Below, in pieces: positions 15,286 through 24,306 of a stretch of 64,000 nucleotides of DNA. The stretch comes from JAJECS01 sp965198185. Lineage in GTDB: Bacteria; Chloroflexota; UBA11872. The notes beneath the pieces are model-generated. The model did not search any database. It was not told the origin of the DNA and was given only the letters and a program-made list of their open reading frames with translations. Within the stretch, counting starts at the first letter, position 1, and each line of letters opens with the position of its first letter. The position numbers and the translations under genes are program-made. Location of the stretch: the NCBI GenBank assembly GCA_965198185.1, contig CBDAOU010000001.1:310001-374000 (forward strand), read 5' to 3'.

Positions 15286-16356
15286 ATGCTTTCCGATCCC
15301 CGAGTCGAACGCCTGGCCGAGATCCTGGTGCATCACTCGACGAAGCTGCAGGCGGGCGAACTGGTGGCCATCATGGGGCCGGCTGAGGCCAAGCCGCTGA
15401 TGCTGTCCTGCTACCGCCTCGCACTCGAGGCGGGCGCCCATCCGCGCATGAGCGTGACGTTCGAGGAGACCGAGGTGCTCTTCCTGCGGAATGCGTCGGA
15501 GGAGCAGCTGAGCCACCTGGACCCGGTGCGCAAGTTCGAGGCCGACACCATCGACGCGGCCATCCGCATCCGCGCCGCCAGCAACACTCGCGCGCTCACC
15601 AGCAGCGATACGAGCAAGATCGGGACGGTGATGACCGCCTCGCGGCCCGTGATGAACCAGATCATCGAGAACGTGCGCTGGGTGCTCTGCGACTACCCCA
15701 CCGACGCCTTTGCCCAAGAGGCCGAGATGGCGCTGGACGAGTACGCGGACTTTCTGTTCGGCGCCACCAACATCGACTGGTCCGCGATGGAGGCGGAGCT
15801 GACCCGCATCAAGGCGCGATTGGAGGGGGGGAGTGAAATCCGCATCGTTGCGCCGGAAACCGACCTGACGCTGCGCGTGGAGGGGCGAATCTGGGAGCCG
15901 GCGGCGGGCACGCACAACATGCCGGACGGGGAGATCTTCACCGCGCCGATCGAGGACGCCACCGAGGGACACATTCGTTACGAGTTTCCGGCCATCTACC
16001 AGGGACGCGAGGTGCAGGGCATCCGGCTCGACTTCGCCGGCGGAAAAATCGTGGCGGCGACGGCGGACAAGGGCCAGGAGTTCCTCACGGACATTCTCGA
16101 CACGGACCCGGGCGCCCGGCGGCTGGGTGAAATCGGCATTGGCACGAACTTCGGCATCCAGCGCCACACGAAGAACATCCTGTTCGACGAGAAGATGGGC
16201 GGCACGGTGCATCTGGCCATCGGTCGGGCCTATGAGTTCACGGGCGGGCGCAACGAGTCGGCCGTGCACTGGGACATGATCAAGGACCTGCGGCAGGACG
16301 GCGCGCTGTATCTCGACGGCGAATTGATCCAGCAGGATGGACGGTTCTTGATCTAG
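15286..16356 (+). CDS. M29-family aminopeptidase
   Basis: A 356-residue protein matching the thermophilic aminopeptidase (AmpS/PepS) family. The N-terminal half contains KLQAGELVAIMGP and RALTSSDTSKI. The C-terminal half contains NMPDGEIFTAP, an EIGIGTNFGI segment, and NILFDEKMGGTVHLAIG. NESAVHWDMI near the end carries the His and Asp metal ligands. These enzymes remove N-terminal residues from peptides in the cytoplasm with two metal ions. It follows the M20 peptidase by about 100 bases. A TAGTCT at 15250 and a GAGGTGA ribosome site precede ATG 15286. Confidence 0.88.
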   Translation: MLSDPRVERLAEILVHHSTKLQAGELVAIMGPAEAKPLMLSCYRLALEAGAHPRMSVTFEETEVLFLRNASEEQLSHLDPVRKFEADTIDAAIRIRAASNTRALTSSDTSKIGTVMTASRPVMNQIIENVRWVLCDYPTDAFAQEAEMALDEYADFLFGATNIDWSAMEAELTRIKARLEGGSEIRIVAPETDLTLRVEGRIWEPAAGTHNMPDGEIFTAPIEDATEGHIRYEFPAIYQGREVQGIRLDFAGGKIVAATADKGQEFLTDILDTDPGARRLGEIGIGTNFGIQRHTKNILFDEKMGGTVHLAIGRAYEFTGGRNESAVHWDMIKDLRQDGALYLDGELIQQDGRFLI

Positions 16357-16833
16357 CCCCGGGGTCGCCGGTGCAAGGCCTCCAGAGTCTTGCTGGGGGC
16401 GATGGCAGGCGGATTGCGGTCGGCTGAGTGTAGATTCCCGCTCCCCGCCTACGCGGGGACAGGCTTCGCGGGAATGACGGATCAAAGTGCTCCACGTCCG
16501 CCCATGTGGCCGCTTAGTTTATGTAGCTACAAGATCCAAATCAGCGTGGCTGTGGCAGCGCCGAGAGCCCCGGCTGTGATACCATTAAGCGTGCAAGTTG
16601 GCGGTGCGAAACTCTTACGAATTGACCGGGCGGGCTCGTCTCGCGCCGATTGTCGCCCCTTCTGATTGACGCTTCAGCATGGGGTGTGACGCAACCGCCC
16701 GTAGGCCATGTGGCATCGTGTGTCCGCGCTGGCAGTGGCCCGTGCCCTCCGGCTGCCCGTTCGACTGGCGTTTTGCTTAGACAAAACATCGCGCAACCCG
16801 TGAGGTCACGCGCTCGAAGGAGTACCACGGCGA
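16357..16833. other. Gene-free stretch upstream of gyrB
   Basis: It holds one dispersed palindrome (16433-16478) and the gyrB ribosome site (GAAGGAG, 16816-16822). The part from 16500 to 16620 is noticeably less GC-rich and probably contains the gyrB promoter, but I cannot fix it. Confidence 0.5.
16433..16478. repeat. GATTCCCGC...GCGGGAATGAC dispersed palindrome
   Basis: The same termini as the repeat at 11902, enclosing an inner hairpin CCCCGCCTACGCGGGG and a shared ACAGGCT/GCAGGCT stretch. Confidence 0.7.
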
Positions 16834-18720
16834 ATGGCGTATAGCGCCAAGGACATTCAGGTTCTCGAAGGCCTGGAGGCCGTGCGGCGGCGGCCGGGGA
16901 TGTACATCGGCAGCAAGGACGCGCGCGGCCTGCACCACCTCGTCTACGAAGTCGTGGACAACAGCGTGGACGAGGCACTTGCCGGGCGCGCCGATGAGAT
17001 CGAGGTCACGCTGATGCCGGGCGGACGGGCGCGGGTGCGGGACAACGGCTCCGGCATTCCGGTCGACAAGCATCCGCGGGTCGGTCGCCCCGCCGTCGAA
17101 GTTGTGATGACCAAGCTGCACGCCGGCGGCAAGTTCGGCGGCGGCGCCTACAAAGTGTCCGGCGGCTTGCACGGCGTCGGCGTCTCCATCGTCAACGCGC
17201 TGTCCGAGCATCTCAAGGTCGAGGTCCGGCGCGACGGGTACGTCTGGACCCAGGAGTACCAGCACGGTCGCCCGCTCGCCGATCTCAAGCGCGGTGCGCG
17301 CACCAAAGAGCGCGGCACGACGATCGAGTGGATGCCGGATCCGGAGATCTTCGAAACCCTCGATCTCGACTTCGACACCCTGGTGCAGCGCTTTCGAGAG
17401 ATGGCCATTCTGGTGGCCAACACTCGCATCGATCTGCGCGACGAGCGCACCGGCGATTGCATGTCGTTCTATTTCGAGGGCGGCACGCAGTCCTTCGTCA
17501 AGCTGCTGGCGCGACGGCGCACGCCGCTGCATCCCGAAGCCATCTGCATCAAGGGTGAGGTCGAAACGACGAAGATCGACATCGCTTTGCAGTACTGCGA
17601 CACGGTTGCCGAGCAGGTGCTGACCTTCGCCAACACCATTCGCAACGTCAGCGGCGGAACCCACCTGACCGGTTTCCGGACGTCCCTTACCCGCACGCTG
17701 AACGAATATGCCCGCAAGCAGGGCACGCTCAAGGACAACGACGCCAACCTGACCGGCGAGGATGTGCGCGAGGGGCTGACGGCTGTGATCAGCGTGATGA
17801 TTCCCGAGCCGCAGTTCGAAGGCCAGACGAAGCACCGGCTGGGCAACAGCGAGGTGGCGGGTCACGTGCAGTCGGTGGTCAACGAGCAACTGAGCACCTT
17901 CCTGCACGAGCACCCCTCCGACGCCCGCCGCATCATCGAGAAGACCCTGCTGGCGGCGCGCGCCCGCGTCGCGGCGCAGAAGGCCCGCGATCTGGTGGTT
18001 CGCAAGGGCGCCCTCGACGGCATGGCGCTGCCCGGCAAGCTGGCCGACTGCCAGGAGCGCGACCCGAACCGCTGCGAGCTGTTCATCGTTGAGGGCGATT
18101 CAGCCGGCGGCAACGCCAAGCAGGGCCGCGACCGGCGCTTCCAGGCCGTGCTGCCGCTGCGCGGCAAGATCCTGAACGTCGAGAAGGCGCGCATTGACCG
18201 CGTGCTCTCCAGCGAGGCCATTCGCAACCTGATTACCGCGGTTGGCGCGGGGGTGAATGACGAGGTCGACCTGGACAAATTGCGCTACGGGCGCGTGATC
18301 GTGATGACCGATGCCGACGTCGATGGCTCGCACATTCGCACGCTGCTGCTGACGTTCTTCTTCCGCAACCTGCCGGAACTCATCGATGAGGGACATCTCT
18401 ACATCGCCCAGCCGCCGCTGTTTCGCGTGGCCAACAGCCAGCGGGAGCTTTACGCCTACTCGGATGATGAGCGAGAGCAAGTTCTCAAGCAGATGTCCGG
18501 CAAGGTGGCGGTGCAGCGCTACAAGGGCTTGGGCGAGATGAACGCCGATCAGCTGTGGGACACCACCATGAATCCGGAGTCGCGCTACCTGCTCAGCGTC
18601 ACCGTGTCGGACGCTGAGCACGCGGACGAGGTATTTGCGCGGCTCATGGGCTCCGACGTGTCTCAGCGCCGTCACTTCATCTTCAACCACGCCCACGCGG
18701 TCCGAAACCTCGACATCTAG
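16834..18720 (+). CDS. gyrB: DNA gyrase subunit B
   Basis: A 628-residue type IIA topoisomerase ATPase subunit. GHKL ATPase motifs are clear: RRRPGMYIGS, EVVDNSVDEAL (catalytic Glu and Mg-binding Asn), RVRDNGSGIPVDKHP, and GGLHGVGVSIVNALS. The transducer region follows. The TOPRIM domain has EGDSAGGNAKQGRDR and VMTDADVDGSHIRTL, and the C-terminus has KGLGEMNADQLWDTTM. It introduces negative supercoils together with GyrA, which is not in the window. ParE is a close alternative, but QLWDTTM favours GyrB. ATG 16834 follows GAAGGAG by 11 bases. Confidence 0.93.
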   Translation: MAYSAKDIQVLEGLEAVRRRPGMYIGSKDARGLHHLVYEVVDNSVDEALAGRADEIEVTLMPGGRARVRDNGSGIPVDKHPRVGRPAVEVVMTKLHAGGKFGGGAYKVSGGLHGVGVSIVNALSEHLKVEVRRDGYVWTQEYQHGRPLADLKRGARTKERGTTIEWMPDPEIFETLDLDFDTLVQRFREMAILVANTRIDLRDERTGDCMSFYFEGGTQSFVKLLARRRTPLHPEAICIKGEVETTKIDIALQYCDTVAEQVLTFANTIRNVSGGTHLTGFRTSLTRTLNEYARKQGTLKDNDANLTGEDVREGLTAVISVMIPEPQFEGQTKHRLGNSEVAGHVQSVVNEQLSTFLHEHPSDARRIIEKTLLAARARVAAQKARDLVVRKGALDGMALPGKLADCQERDPNRCELFIVEGDSAGGNAKQGRDRRFQAVLPLRGKILNVEKARIDRVLSSEAIRNLITAVGAGVNDEVDLDKLRYGRVIVMTDADVDGSHIRTLLLTFFFRNLPELIDEGHLYIAQPPLFRVANSQRELYAYSDDEREQVLKQMSGKVAVQRYKGLGEMNADQLWDTTMNPESRYLLSVTVSDAEHADEVFARLMGSDVSQRRHFIFNHAHAVRNLDI

Positions 18721-18743
18721 GCGGAGGTTGCGTCCTGCATCTT

Positions 18744-19745
18744 GTGGCTCCCCGAATCGCGCTTGACGCGATGGGCGGCGACTATGCGCCGGCGGAAACC
18801 GTGCGCGGCGCTCTGGCCGCGCAACGGGAGGCGGGCGTAACGCCGCTTCTCATTGGGGACGAAACCGCGCTCCGCGCGCAGCTGGACGCCGACGGCGTTG
18901 AGGCGGCGCCGTGGCAGATCGTGCATGTTCCGGAGGCCGTGGCCATGGACGAGCACGCGGTCGCGGCGGTGCGCTCGCGGCGGCCGACATCGATCCGTAA
19001 AGCGTCCGAGATGCTGAGTGCGAACGAGGTCGATGCGGTCGTGACGATGGGTCACACCGGGGCGGCCGTGGCGGCCGGCGTGCTGATCGTCGGGCGGCTG
19101 CCAGACGTCGAGCGCCCGGGTCTGGGCGTCCTGCTCCCGGCACGCGATCCGCGTCCCCTCCTGATCGACGTGGGCGCGAATGCCGAGGCGCGTCCACGGC
19201 ATCTAGCGCAGTTTGCGGTGATGGGGCGCGTCTATCAGGAGCGCCTGCAGGGCATCGCAAATCCCCGGGTAGGGCTGCTGAGCATCGGCGAGGAGGAGTC
19301 AAAGGGGAATGCGCTGGTGCACGAGGCCGCGGCCATGCTCGCATCGGGCAGCGTGAACTACGTTGGCCACGTGGACCCGGCCCACATCTTTCACGATGAG
19401 ACCGACGTGATCGTGTGCGACGGGTTCACCGGCAACGTGGTGATCAAGACGGCGGAAGCCACGGCGGAATACGCATTTGGCGAGTTGCGGGTCGAGGTTG
19501 AAAAGCGCTCGCTGGCGAAGCTGGCGGCGCTCGGTCTGCGGCCGGCGTTTCGCGCCCTGCGGCGGCGGATTGACTATGCGGAGATCGGGGCCACGCCCTT
19601 GCTGGGCCTCAAGGGCCTGCTGCTGATCGGCCACGGGCGATCGAAGGCGCCCGCCGTGACCAACGCGCTGCTGGCGGCCGACCGCGCGGTCCGAGCGAAG
19701 CTGGTGCCCACCATCGCAACCGGGCTGGAAGCGGCGACAACCTAG
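18744..19745 (+). CDS. plsX: Phosphate acyltransferase PlsX
   Basis: A 333-residue protein with the PlsX pattern: IALDAMGGDYAPAETVRGA at the start, a RKASEMLSANEVDAVVTMGHTGA segment, LIDVGANAEARP, and GLLSIGEEESKGN. Then come ETDVIVCDGFTGNVVIKT and, near the end, LLGLKGLLLIGHGRS. PlsX converts acyl-ACP to acyl-phosphate for phospholipid synthesis. The start is GTG 18744, 23 bases after gyrB. In many bacteria plsX sits with rpmF and the fab genes; here it stands alone behind gyrB. Confidence 0.92.
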   Translation: MAPRIALDAMGGDYAPAETVRGALAAQREAGVTPLLIGDETALRAQLDADGVEAAPWQIVHVPEAVAMDEHAVAAVRSRRPTSIRKASEMLSANEVDAVVTMGHTGAAVAAGVLIVGRLPDVERPGLGVLLPARDPRPLLIDVGANAEARPRHLAQFAVMGRVYQERLQGIANPRVGLLSIGEEESKGNALVHEAAAMLASGSVNYVGHVDPAHIFHDETDVIVCDGFTGNVVIKTAEATAEYAFGELRVEVEKRSLAKLAALGLRPAFRALRRRIDYAEIGATPLLGLKGLLLIGHGRSKAPAVTNALLAADRAVRAKLVPTIATGLEAATT

Positions 19746-19955
19746 CGGCGCTCCTCGGCCGACGCCCGAGGGTGCGGCACGCGCATCGCGAACAGGTGCG
19801 ACCGGGTCACGACGGGGCGTACTGTGTCGCGTTACCCACGGCAACAGCGTCCACCGCATGCCACCATGGGCCTCACCTATGTCCCGATTTGCCACCTTCG
19901 GATGCGCCGTCTGGCGACAGCAACTGCCGTCGCGGCGCCCCATGGCCCGCGTTCG

Positions 19956-20945
19956 ATGGATCCAATGAACGGCTCGGGGCACCACAGGCAGTCGTCGTCG
20001 CGACGTTCGCGACGCCGGGTGCTCCAGGGAGGCGGCCTGGCCCTCGCGGCCGGAGTGGCACAGGCATGCGATGCCTGGTCGGTGGTGGGCAAGGCCGACG
20101 ACCGCTACCCAGGGGGATCGCCCTTCGCCATCGAGGCGCTGCGCGCACGGGACTACCGGGCGGGCGACATCCGGCTGCACCGCACGCTCAACCAGCGCCC
20201 CAGCTATACGACCTACGCCATCACGTACCGCTCGGACGACTTGCTGCTCACGGGGGTGGCGACGATTCCGAAATCGGCCGGACCGCACCCTGTCGTCGTG
20301 CTGAACCACGGATTCATGCTGCCGGTGCAGTACGACAGCGGCGACGGCACCCGGGCCATGGCCGCCGAGCTGTCGCCGCGTGGCTTCATCACGCTCGCCA
20401 GCGACTATCGAGGACATGGCGGGTCCGAGGACGACACGCGGCTGAATTCGGGCGCGCGGCTCGAGTTCGCCATCGACGTGCTCAATCTCGTCGCCTCGAT
20501 TCCCTCGCTACCCGACGCCCAACACGAGCGCGTGGGCATGTGGGGCCATAGCCTGGGATGCGACCTGGCCCTGCGTGCCGCGGAGGTCGACGCGCGGGTA
20601 CAGCCGGTGGGGATGTGGGCGCCGTTGAGCGCGTGGGCGGAGGACCTGGTGGACTACTACCGGCTCCCGACGCTGTCGTCGTCAAAGGACCTGCGCCACG
20701 CGCTATCGCCGGGGAACTTTCTGAACTATCTCGTCGGACCGGTGACGATCCATCAGGGCGCGGCCGATCTTGCCGTCAAGCCTCGGTGGGCGGCACGGCT
20801 GCACGAGGCGCTGAACGAGGCGGGGGTGGAGAGCGAGTTGACGATTCATCCCGGCGTGGGGCACTACCTGACCCTGAACGCTCGGCGGGCGGTGACCGCA
20901 ACGGCGGACTTCTTCGAGCGCGAACTCCTGCACGACGCCAGGTGA
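19956..20945 (+). CDS. Secreted alpha/beta hydrolase with a Tat-like signal
   Basis: A 329-residue protein. The N-terminus carries a twin-arginine-like signal (SRRSRRRVLQGGGLALAAGV) followed by AQAC, possibly a lipid-attachment Cys. The hydrolase domain shows LNHGFMLPV (oxyanion region), SDYRGHGGS, MWGHSLGCDLAL (nucleophile Ser in GHSLG), an Asp in QGAADLAVK and HPGVGHYL (catalytic His). It resembles exported dipeptidyl-peptidase-like or esterase-like hydrolases; the substrate is unknown. The start is uncertain: an in-frame ATG at 19824 exists, but 19956 places the signal peptide properly. The stop overlaps the GTG of the next gene (GTGA). Confidence 0.75.
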   Translation: MDPMNGSGHHRQSSSRRSRRRVLQGGGLALAAGVAQACDAWSVVGKADDRYPGGSPFAIEALRARDYRAGDIRLHRTLNQRPSYTTYAITYRSDDLLLTGVATIPKSAGPHPVVVLNHGFMLPVQYDSGDGTRAMAAELSPRGFITLASDYRGHGGSEDDTRLNSGARLEFAIDVLNLVASIPSLPDAQHERVGMWGHSLGCDLALRAAEVDARVQPVGMWAPLSAWAEDLVDYYRLPTLSSSKDLRHALSPGNFLNYLVGPVTIHQGAADLAVKPRWAARLHEALNEAGVESELTIHPGVGHYLTLNARRAVTATADFFERELLHDAR

Positions 20946-21481
20946 CGACGCACCACGGCGACCATGGCGAAACGAGCCTGTTCGATGGCGCCCGCGTGGA
21001 GAAGGTCGACGCGCGGATCGAGGCGCTGGGCGCGGTGGACGAGCTCAACTCGTGGCTGGGCTTTGCCGCGGCGCAGCCCGACGTCGCCGGCGTGGGCGAC
21101 CGGCTGCGCTGGGTCCAGGAGCGGCTGCTCGAGGTCGGCGCGGACCTGGCCAATCCCGGCGGCCGCGCCCGCAGCACCTCGCTGGCGCCGGGGTCGCTAC
21201 AGACGCTGGATGCCTGGCTGGCCGAATACCGCGACGCGCTCCCACCACTGCGGCACTTCATCCTGCCCGGCGGGCACCCGCTCGCCGCCGCGCTGCAAGT
21301 TGCTCGCTCGGTGTGCCGCCGCGCCGAACGCGGCGTATGGCGCGTGGTGACGGATCCCGCGCCGGAAGGCTCGCCGGTGTTTCTCAACCGGCTGTCCGAC
21401 GTGCTCTTCGAGATGGCCCGCGCGGCCAACGCCGCCGCCGGCACCGAGGATCCCCAGTGGCGCGGGCGGGGCGATGTCTAG
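20942..21481 (+). CDS. Corrinoid adenosyltransferase, PduO type
   Basis: A 179-residue PduO-type ATP:cob(I)alamin adenosyltransferase. The N-terminal GDHGETSLFDGARVEKVDAR corresponds to the family's TGDxGxTxLxxGxRVxKxDxR ATP loop. LGAVDELNSWLGFA, FILPGGHPLAAALQVARSV and LNRLSDVLFEMAR are the helical-bundle signatures; the last carries the conserved Arg and Asn. It makes adenosylcobalamin for B12 enzymes. Its GTG start overlaps the hydrolase stop. A degraded copy of its C-terminal third lies about 900 bases downstream. Confidence 0.88.
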   Translation: MTTHHGDHGETSLFDGARVEKVDARIEALGAVDELNSWLGFAAAQPDVAGVGDRLRWVQERLLEVGADLANPGGRARSTSLAPGSLQTLDAWLAEYRDALPPLRHFILPGGHPLAAALQVARSVCRRAERGVWRVVTDPAPEGSPVFLNRLSDVLFEMARAANAAAGTEDPQWRGRGDV

Positions 21482-21741
21482 CTTGTCTGCACTAACGTAG
21501 GCGCCCGTCTACACCTTCAGGCTTTCCGGTATTCGCCATCAGTCGCTCGCGGAGCCGGCGCGAGCTTCGCGCCGCATCTCCCAGCCGGTAGCAGCATTGG
21601 GTGATCGACTTGACGATCCGCTGCCATCGTCCTGCGCGAGCGGGCTGCTCGTGATGCCCTCCGACTACAGCTTTGTCGGCGGGCCGAAGGTCAACCGTTG
21701 TATGATCTCGGGTTATATGCGGAGGACGCGAGGCTAGACCA

Positions 21742-22263
21742 GTGATTACGCAGCTATTTGGCGGACGGATTCCACCTCTGCTTCGCAATATCTTCAGCTT
21801 TCCGAATCCGGTCAACGAAGTGGCTGCAAGGATCGTAGCTGGAATGGTAGTCATCCTATCCATTATTGTATTAGTAACCGGTCAGTGGTGGTTGATGTTT
21901 CTCCTTGCGTATGGCTTTCTGGCCAGAGTAGCCACCGGGCCTACGCTAAGCCCGATGGGCCTGCTGGCGACCAGGGTGATCGCGCCGCGAATTGCTCAAC
22001 AGCGGCTCGTCCCGGGGCCGCCGAAGCGCTTTGCTCAAGCGGTGGGGCTTATTTTCTCGATGACCGCACTGGTGTTGCACTTCGTCGCAGGATTGTCGGT
22101 GGCAGCTGGCGCCGTCTTGGCGGTGCTGACCGTATTTGCCGCGCTTGAGTCATTTCTGGGTTTCTGCGCCGGATGCTTTGTGTTCAACTACATGATTCGC
22201 TGGGGGTTGGTGCCGAAGTCGGTCTGCGAGGAATGCCTAAACTTTGACTCGACACGGACATAG
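21742..22263 (+). CDS. DUF4395 membrane protein
   Basis: A 173-residue protein with four membrane segments (about 28-45, 48-62, 100-118, 122-145). A cysteine cluster follows near the end, FCAGCFVFNYMIRWGLVP and then CEEC. This is the DUF4395 layout. Some relatives occur with thioredoxin-like or rhodanese proteins, suggesting a membrane thiol role, but no such partner is here. The start is GTG 21742. The gene is less GC-rich than its neighbours. It sits between the adenosyltransferase gene and that gene's truncated copy. Confidence 0.75.
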   Translation: MITQLFGGRIPPLLRNIFSFPNPVNEVAARIVAGMVVILSIIVLVTGQWWLMFLLAYGFLARVATGPTLSPMGLLATRVIAPRIAQQRLVPGPPKRFAQAVGLIFSMTALVLHFVAGLSVAAGAVLAVLTVFAALESFLGFCAGCFVFNYMIRWGLVPKSVCEECLNFDSTRT

Positions 22264-22360
22264 GCAGCTCTTTGACCACCGTCGCAAGCGTTCCGCATCA
22301 CACGAACATTGGCGGGGCGCATGGCGGTTCGACAGCCTGAGTCAGTCCGCGATTCCCGCG

Positions 22361-22552
22361 ATGCAGACCGCCCGTTCCATCTGCCGCCGCGCCGAACGCG
22401 ACGTGTGGCGCGTGGTGACGGAGCCGGTGCAGGAAGCCTCGCCGGGGTTCCCTAACCGGCTGCCGGACGTGCTCTTCGAGATGGCCCGCGCAACCAACGC
22501 CGCCGCCGGCACCGAGGATCCGCAGTGGCGCGGGCGGGCGGAGAGCCCGTAA
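22361..22552 (+). pseudogene. Truncated second copy of the corrinoid adenosyltransferase C-terminus
   Basis: The frame reads ARSICRRAERDVWRVVTEP, then LPDVLFEMARATNAAAGTED and PQWRGR. It is nearly identical, residue for residue, to the last 60 residues of the gene at 20942-21481. A PNRL segment replaces LNRL. The ATP-binding N-terminal region is absent, so it cannot be active. The duplication borders the 22.6-24.4 kb island. Confidence 0.75.
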
Positions 22553-22702
22553 GCCGGACGACCATGGCATTGCGAGGGCGGAATGCTCTTGTGAGTGGTA
22601 GATGGGAGTCCCTGAATATGCCCGCCGCGCCAACCTGATAGACGGCTAGGCGGCGCGGGCGCCGTGCATGGATTGTGCATGGATGGGGTCGCAAAGCGTG
22701 GC

Positions 22703-23224
22703 TTAGCTGCCGTCTTGCTGTTCCAACTCCGCGCACGCGATGTACCACGCGTGGCGTGTTTCAAAGAGGTCGAAGATGGCCTCACCCTCGCTGTCCCACC
22801 TCGTGGTGTTGAGGGCGGTTTGCAGCGCCCAAAGGATTCGGCGTCCCGTGACTCCCGCTGCCTGCTGCGCACGCTCGGTCCAGCAGTCGCCCGGACGCCA
22901 GTTGTCCGGGATTTCCTTTTCGGGGATCAGTCCCAAGCGCTCGCACCGGTCGCAGGATTCGCGTTCAGGGGCCAGAGAATTGCCCAGCAGCACGCCGGTG
23001 CGCAGGCTGGCGAGGGTCCGACACGCGAGGCACATGCGCTCGTCGCTCTCAGCCACCGAACCGTGTCGGTCCCAGCCGACATCAGCAATATCGCCGCAGT
23101 CAGGCTTGCCGCAGAACGTGCACAGCATCGGCGGCGGCGCAAAGTCCTGCGAAGGCCATTGGTCCCGCTGCGAATAGACGCAGGACGGTTGACCACACTG
23201 CGGGCAGAGGTCTCTTGACTTCAC
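22703..23224 (-). CDS. Cysteine-rich (zinc-ribbon-like) hypothetical protein
   Basis: A 173-residue protein with at least four paired-cysteine knuckles: CPQCGQPSC (about residue 7), CTFCGKPDC (about 35), CLAC (about 65) and CDRC (about 91). These would bind two zinc ions. The C-terminal half (about 110-173) is helical and ends in acidic and Gln residues. I do not recognise a family. It starts with GTG 23224, two bases after the stop of the T5orf172-like gene, so both are one operon reading away from tRNA-Glu. Zinc knuckles beside a GIY-YIG-like domain suggest nucleic-acid binding, but this is inference. Confidence 0.65.
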   Translation of the reverse strand: MKSRDLCPQCGQPSCVYSQRDQWPSQDFAPPPMLCTFCGKPDCGDIADVGWDRHGSVAESDERMCLACRTLASLRTGVLLGNSLAPERESCDRCERLGLIPEKEIPDNWRPGDCWTERAQQAAGVTGRRILWALQTALNTTRWDSEGEAIFDLFETRHAWYIACAELEQQDGS

Positions 23225-23226
23225 CG

Positions 23227-23793
23227 TTAACTTCCCCCGCCTTCGCCCACAGCGCCAACGTCTATCTGGCTCGCCACGTCAGTCGCGGGAGGCGCGGTGC
23301 TTTCAACGGGACGGAGGGACTCTTGAAAGCGCCAAACAGGCTCGTCTACGCCTGGCATTTGGATCACAGCCATGTAGGGAGTGAGCCTTTCGATGACACC
23401 CTCACCGCCGTCGAAGGTGACAGACTGGCCGACAGCCAAGTCGACGCCCGGCGGTTCATCGTCGCGCTGCGGCGTGACGTCCTCTCCGTCTAGCAGTTCC
23501 AGAATTGCCGCAACTTGCTCCACCGCCACCTCAAAGAACTCGCGCCATGCGTGGACGCGCGCTGGCTCGAACGCCTGATGGAGTGCGGCTTCGACGGCTT
23601 GATAGTTGTCGACTAAGCGGGCGATTTCGCACCTAAAGGGAGTCGGGACGCCCGAGGACCATAGGCCCTTGAGTCGCTTGTCGAGGTTTCCGTCGCTTGT
23701 GCACCCGATCTTGACCACATCCGGCATCGCCGGGTTCGTCAGCACGTAGACGATGCCGCGGTCATCATTGGACGTGGTGTCCTCAGTCGCCAC
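23227..23793 (-). CDS. T5orf172 / GIY-YIG-like domain protein
   Basis: A 188-residue protein. Residues 12-95 match the T5orf172 (Meiotically up-regulated 113) branch of the GIY-YIG fold. The motifs are GIVYVLTNPAMPDVVKIGCT, LDKRLKGLWSSGVPTPF, a VEAALHQAFEPARVH helix, and REFFEV. Typical members have the YVL...KIG strands, R in the helix and a C-terminal E/F. Residues 110-160 (VGQSVTF, GVIERLTPYMAVIQMPG) look like a small beta domain. Such proteins are common in phages and mobile islands and bind or nick DNA. First gene of a two-gene operon. Confidence 0.7.
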   Translation of the reverse strand: MATEDTTSNDDRGIVYVLTNPAMPDVVKIGCTSDGNLDKRLKGLWSSGVPTPFRCEIARLVDNYQAVEAALHQAFEPARVHAWREFFEVAVEQVAAILELLDGEDVTPQRDDEPPGVDLAVGQSVTFDGGEGVIERLTPYMAVIQMPGVDEPVWRFQESLRPVESTAPPATDVASQIDVGAVGEGGGS

Positions 23794-23852
23794 TAACGCG
23801 ACTCCATCATGGTCCGGCAGCGGACGGCGAGCGTATCAGACAGATTCGCGGC

Positions 23853-24170
23853 CTACGCCGCCCCCGGCAGCCGCCGCCGCAGGGCGTAGCCGAAGTCAAC
23901 GTAGCACCCGCCACTGTGTCCGCCCGGCGTGAACAGGATCAGATTTGTAGCCTCGCGGATGTCCGCCAAGTCGATCTGGGCGCAGCGGCGTCGCTCAAGC
24001 GTCGTCAGCGCCTCGATTGGCTTGCGAAGGTCCGCGTTCGCCACCGGGTTATGCCAGCGGTTCACGACGGGGAATCCCAGGTCGCGCAGCTGCTAGGCGT
24101 AGCCTTCAATCTCAGCGTGCCGCTCGAACCGCGCCGCGAGGTAGATGCCGTGAATGGGGTTCTCGGTCAC
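23853..24170 (-). pseudogene. Nucleoside deoxyribosyltransferase-like gene with an internal amber codon
   Basis: From GTG 24170, behind a GGGAGAGG ribosome site, the frame reads IHGIYLAARFERHAEIEGYA. It then meets TAG (24093-24095) as codon 26 and resumes QLRDLGFPVVNRW. Later motifs are IDLADIREATNLILFTPGGH and SGGCYVDFGYAL. This is the Rossmann-like nucleoside 2-deoxyribosyltransferase-like family (YLAARF ... GG(x)xVEFGYAL), common in phages. Total length would be 105 codons. It is either a pseudogene by one nonsense change, or it is read through. A restart after the stop would give only about 70 residues. Confidence 0.6.
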
Positions 24171-24306
24171 GGGTGGCCCGCCTCTCCCTGTGCATGGGTC
24201 TGCTCATAGATAGAGGTGCACGGGCGCACACGGAGAGCAACCGGCGACCGCTCGCGGGGCACGATTACAGAAGGGAGAGGCCCCTTCGCGCACGGAGAGA
24301 AGCGTG

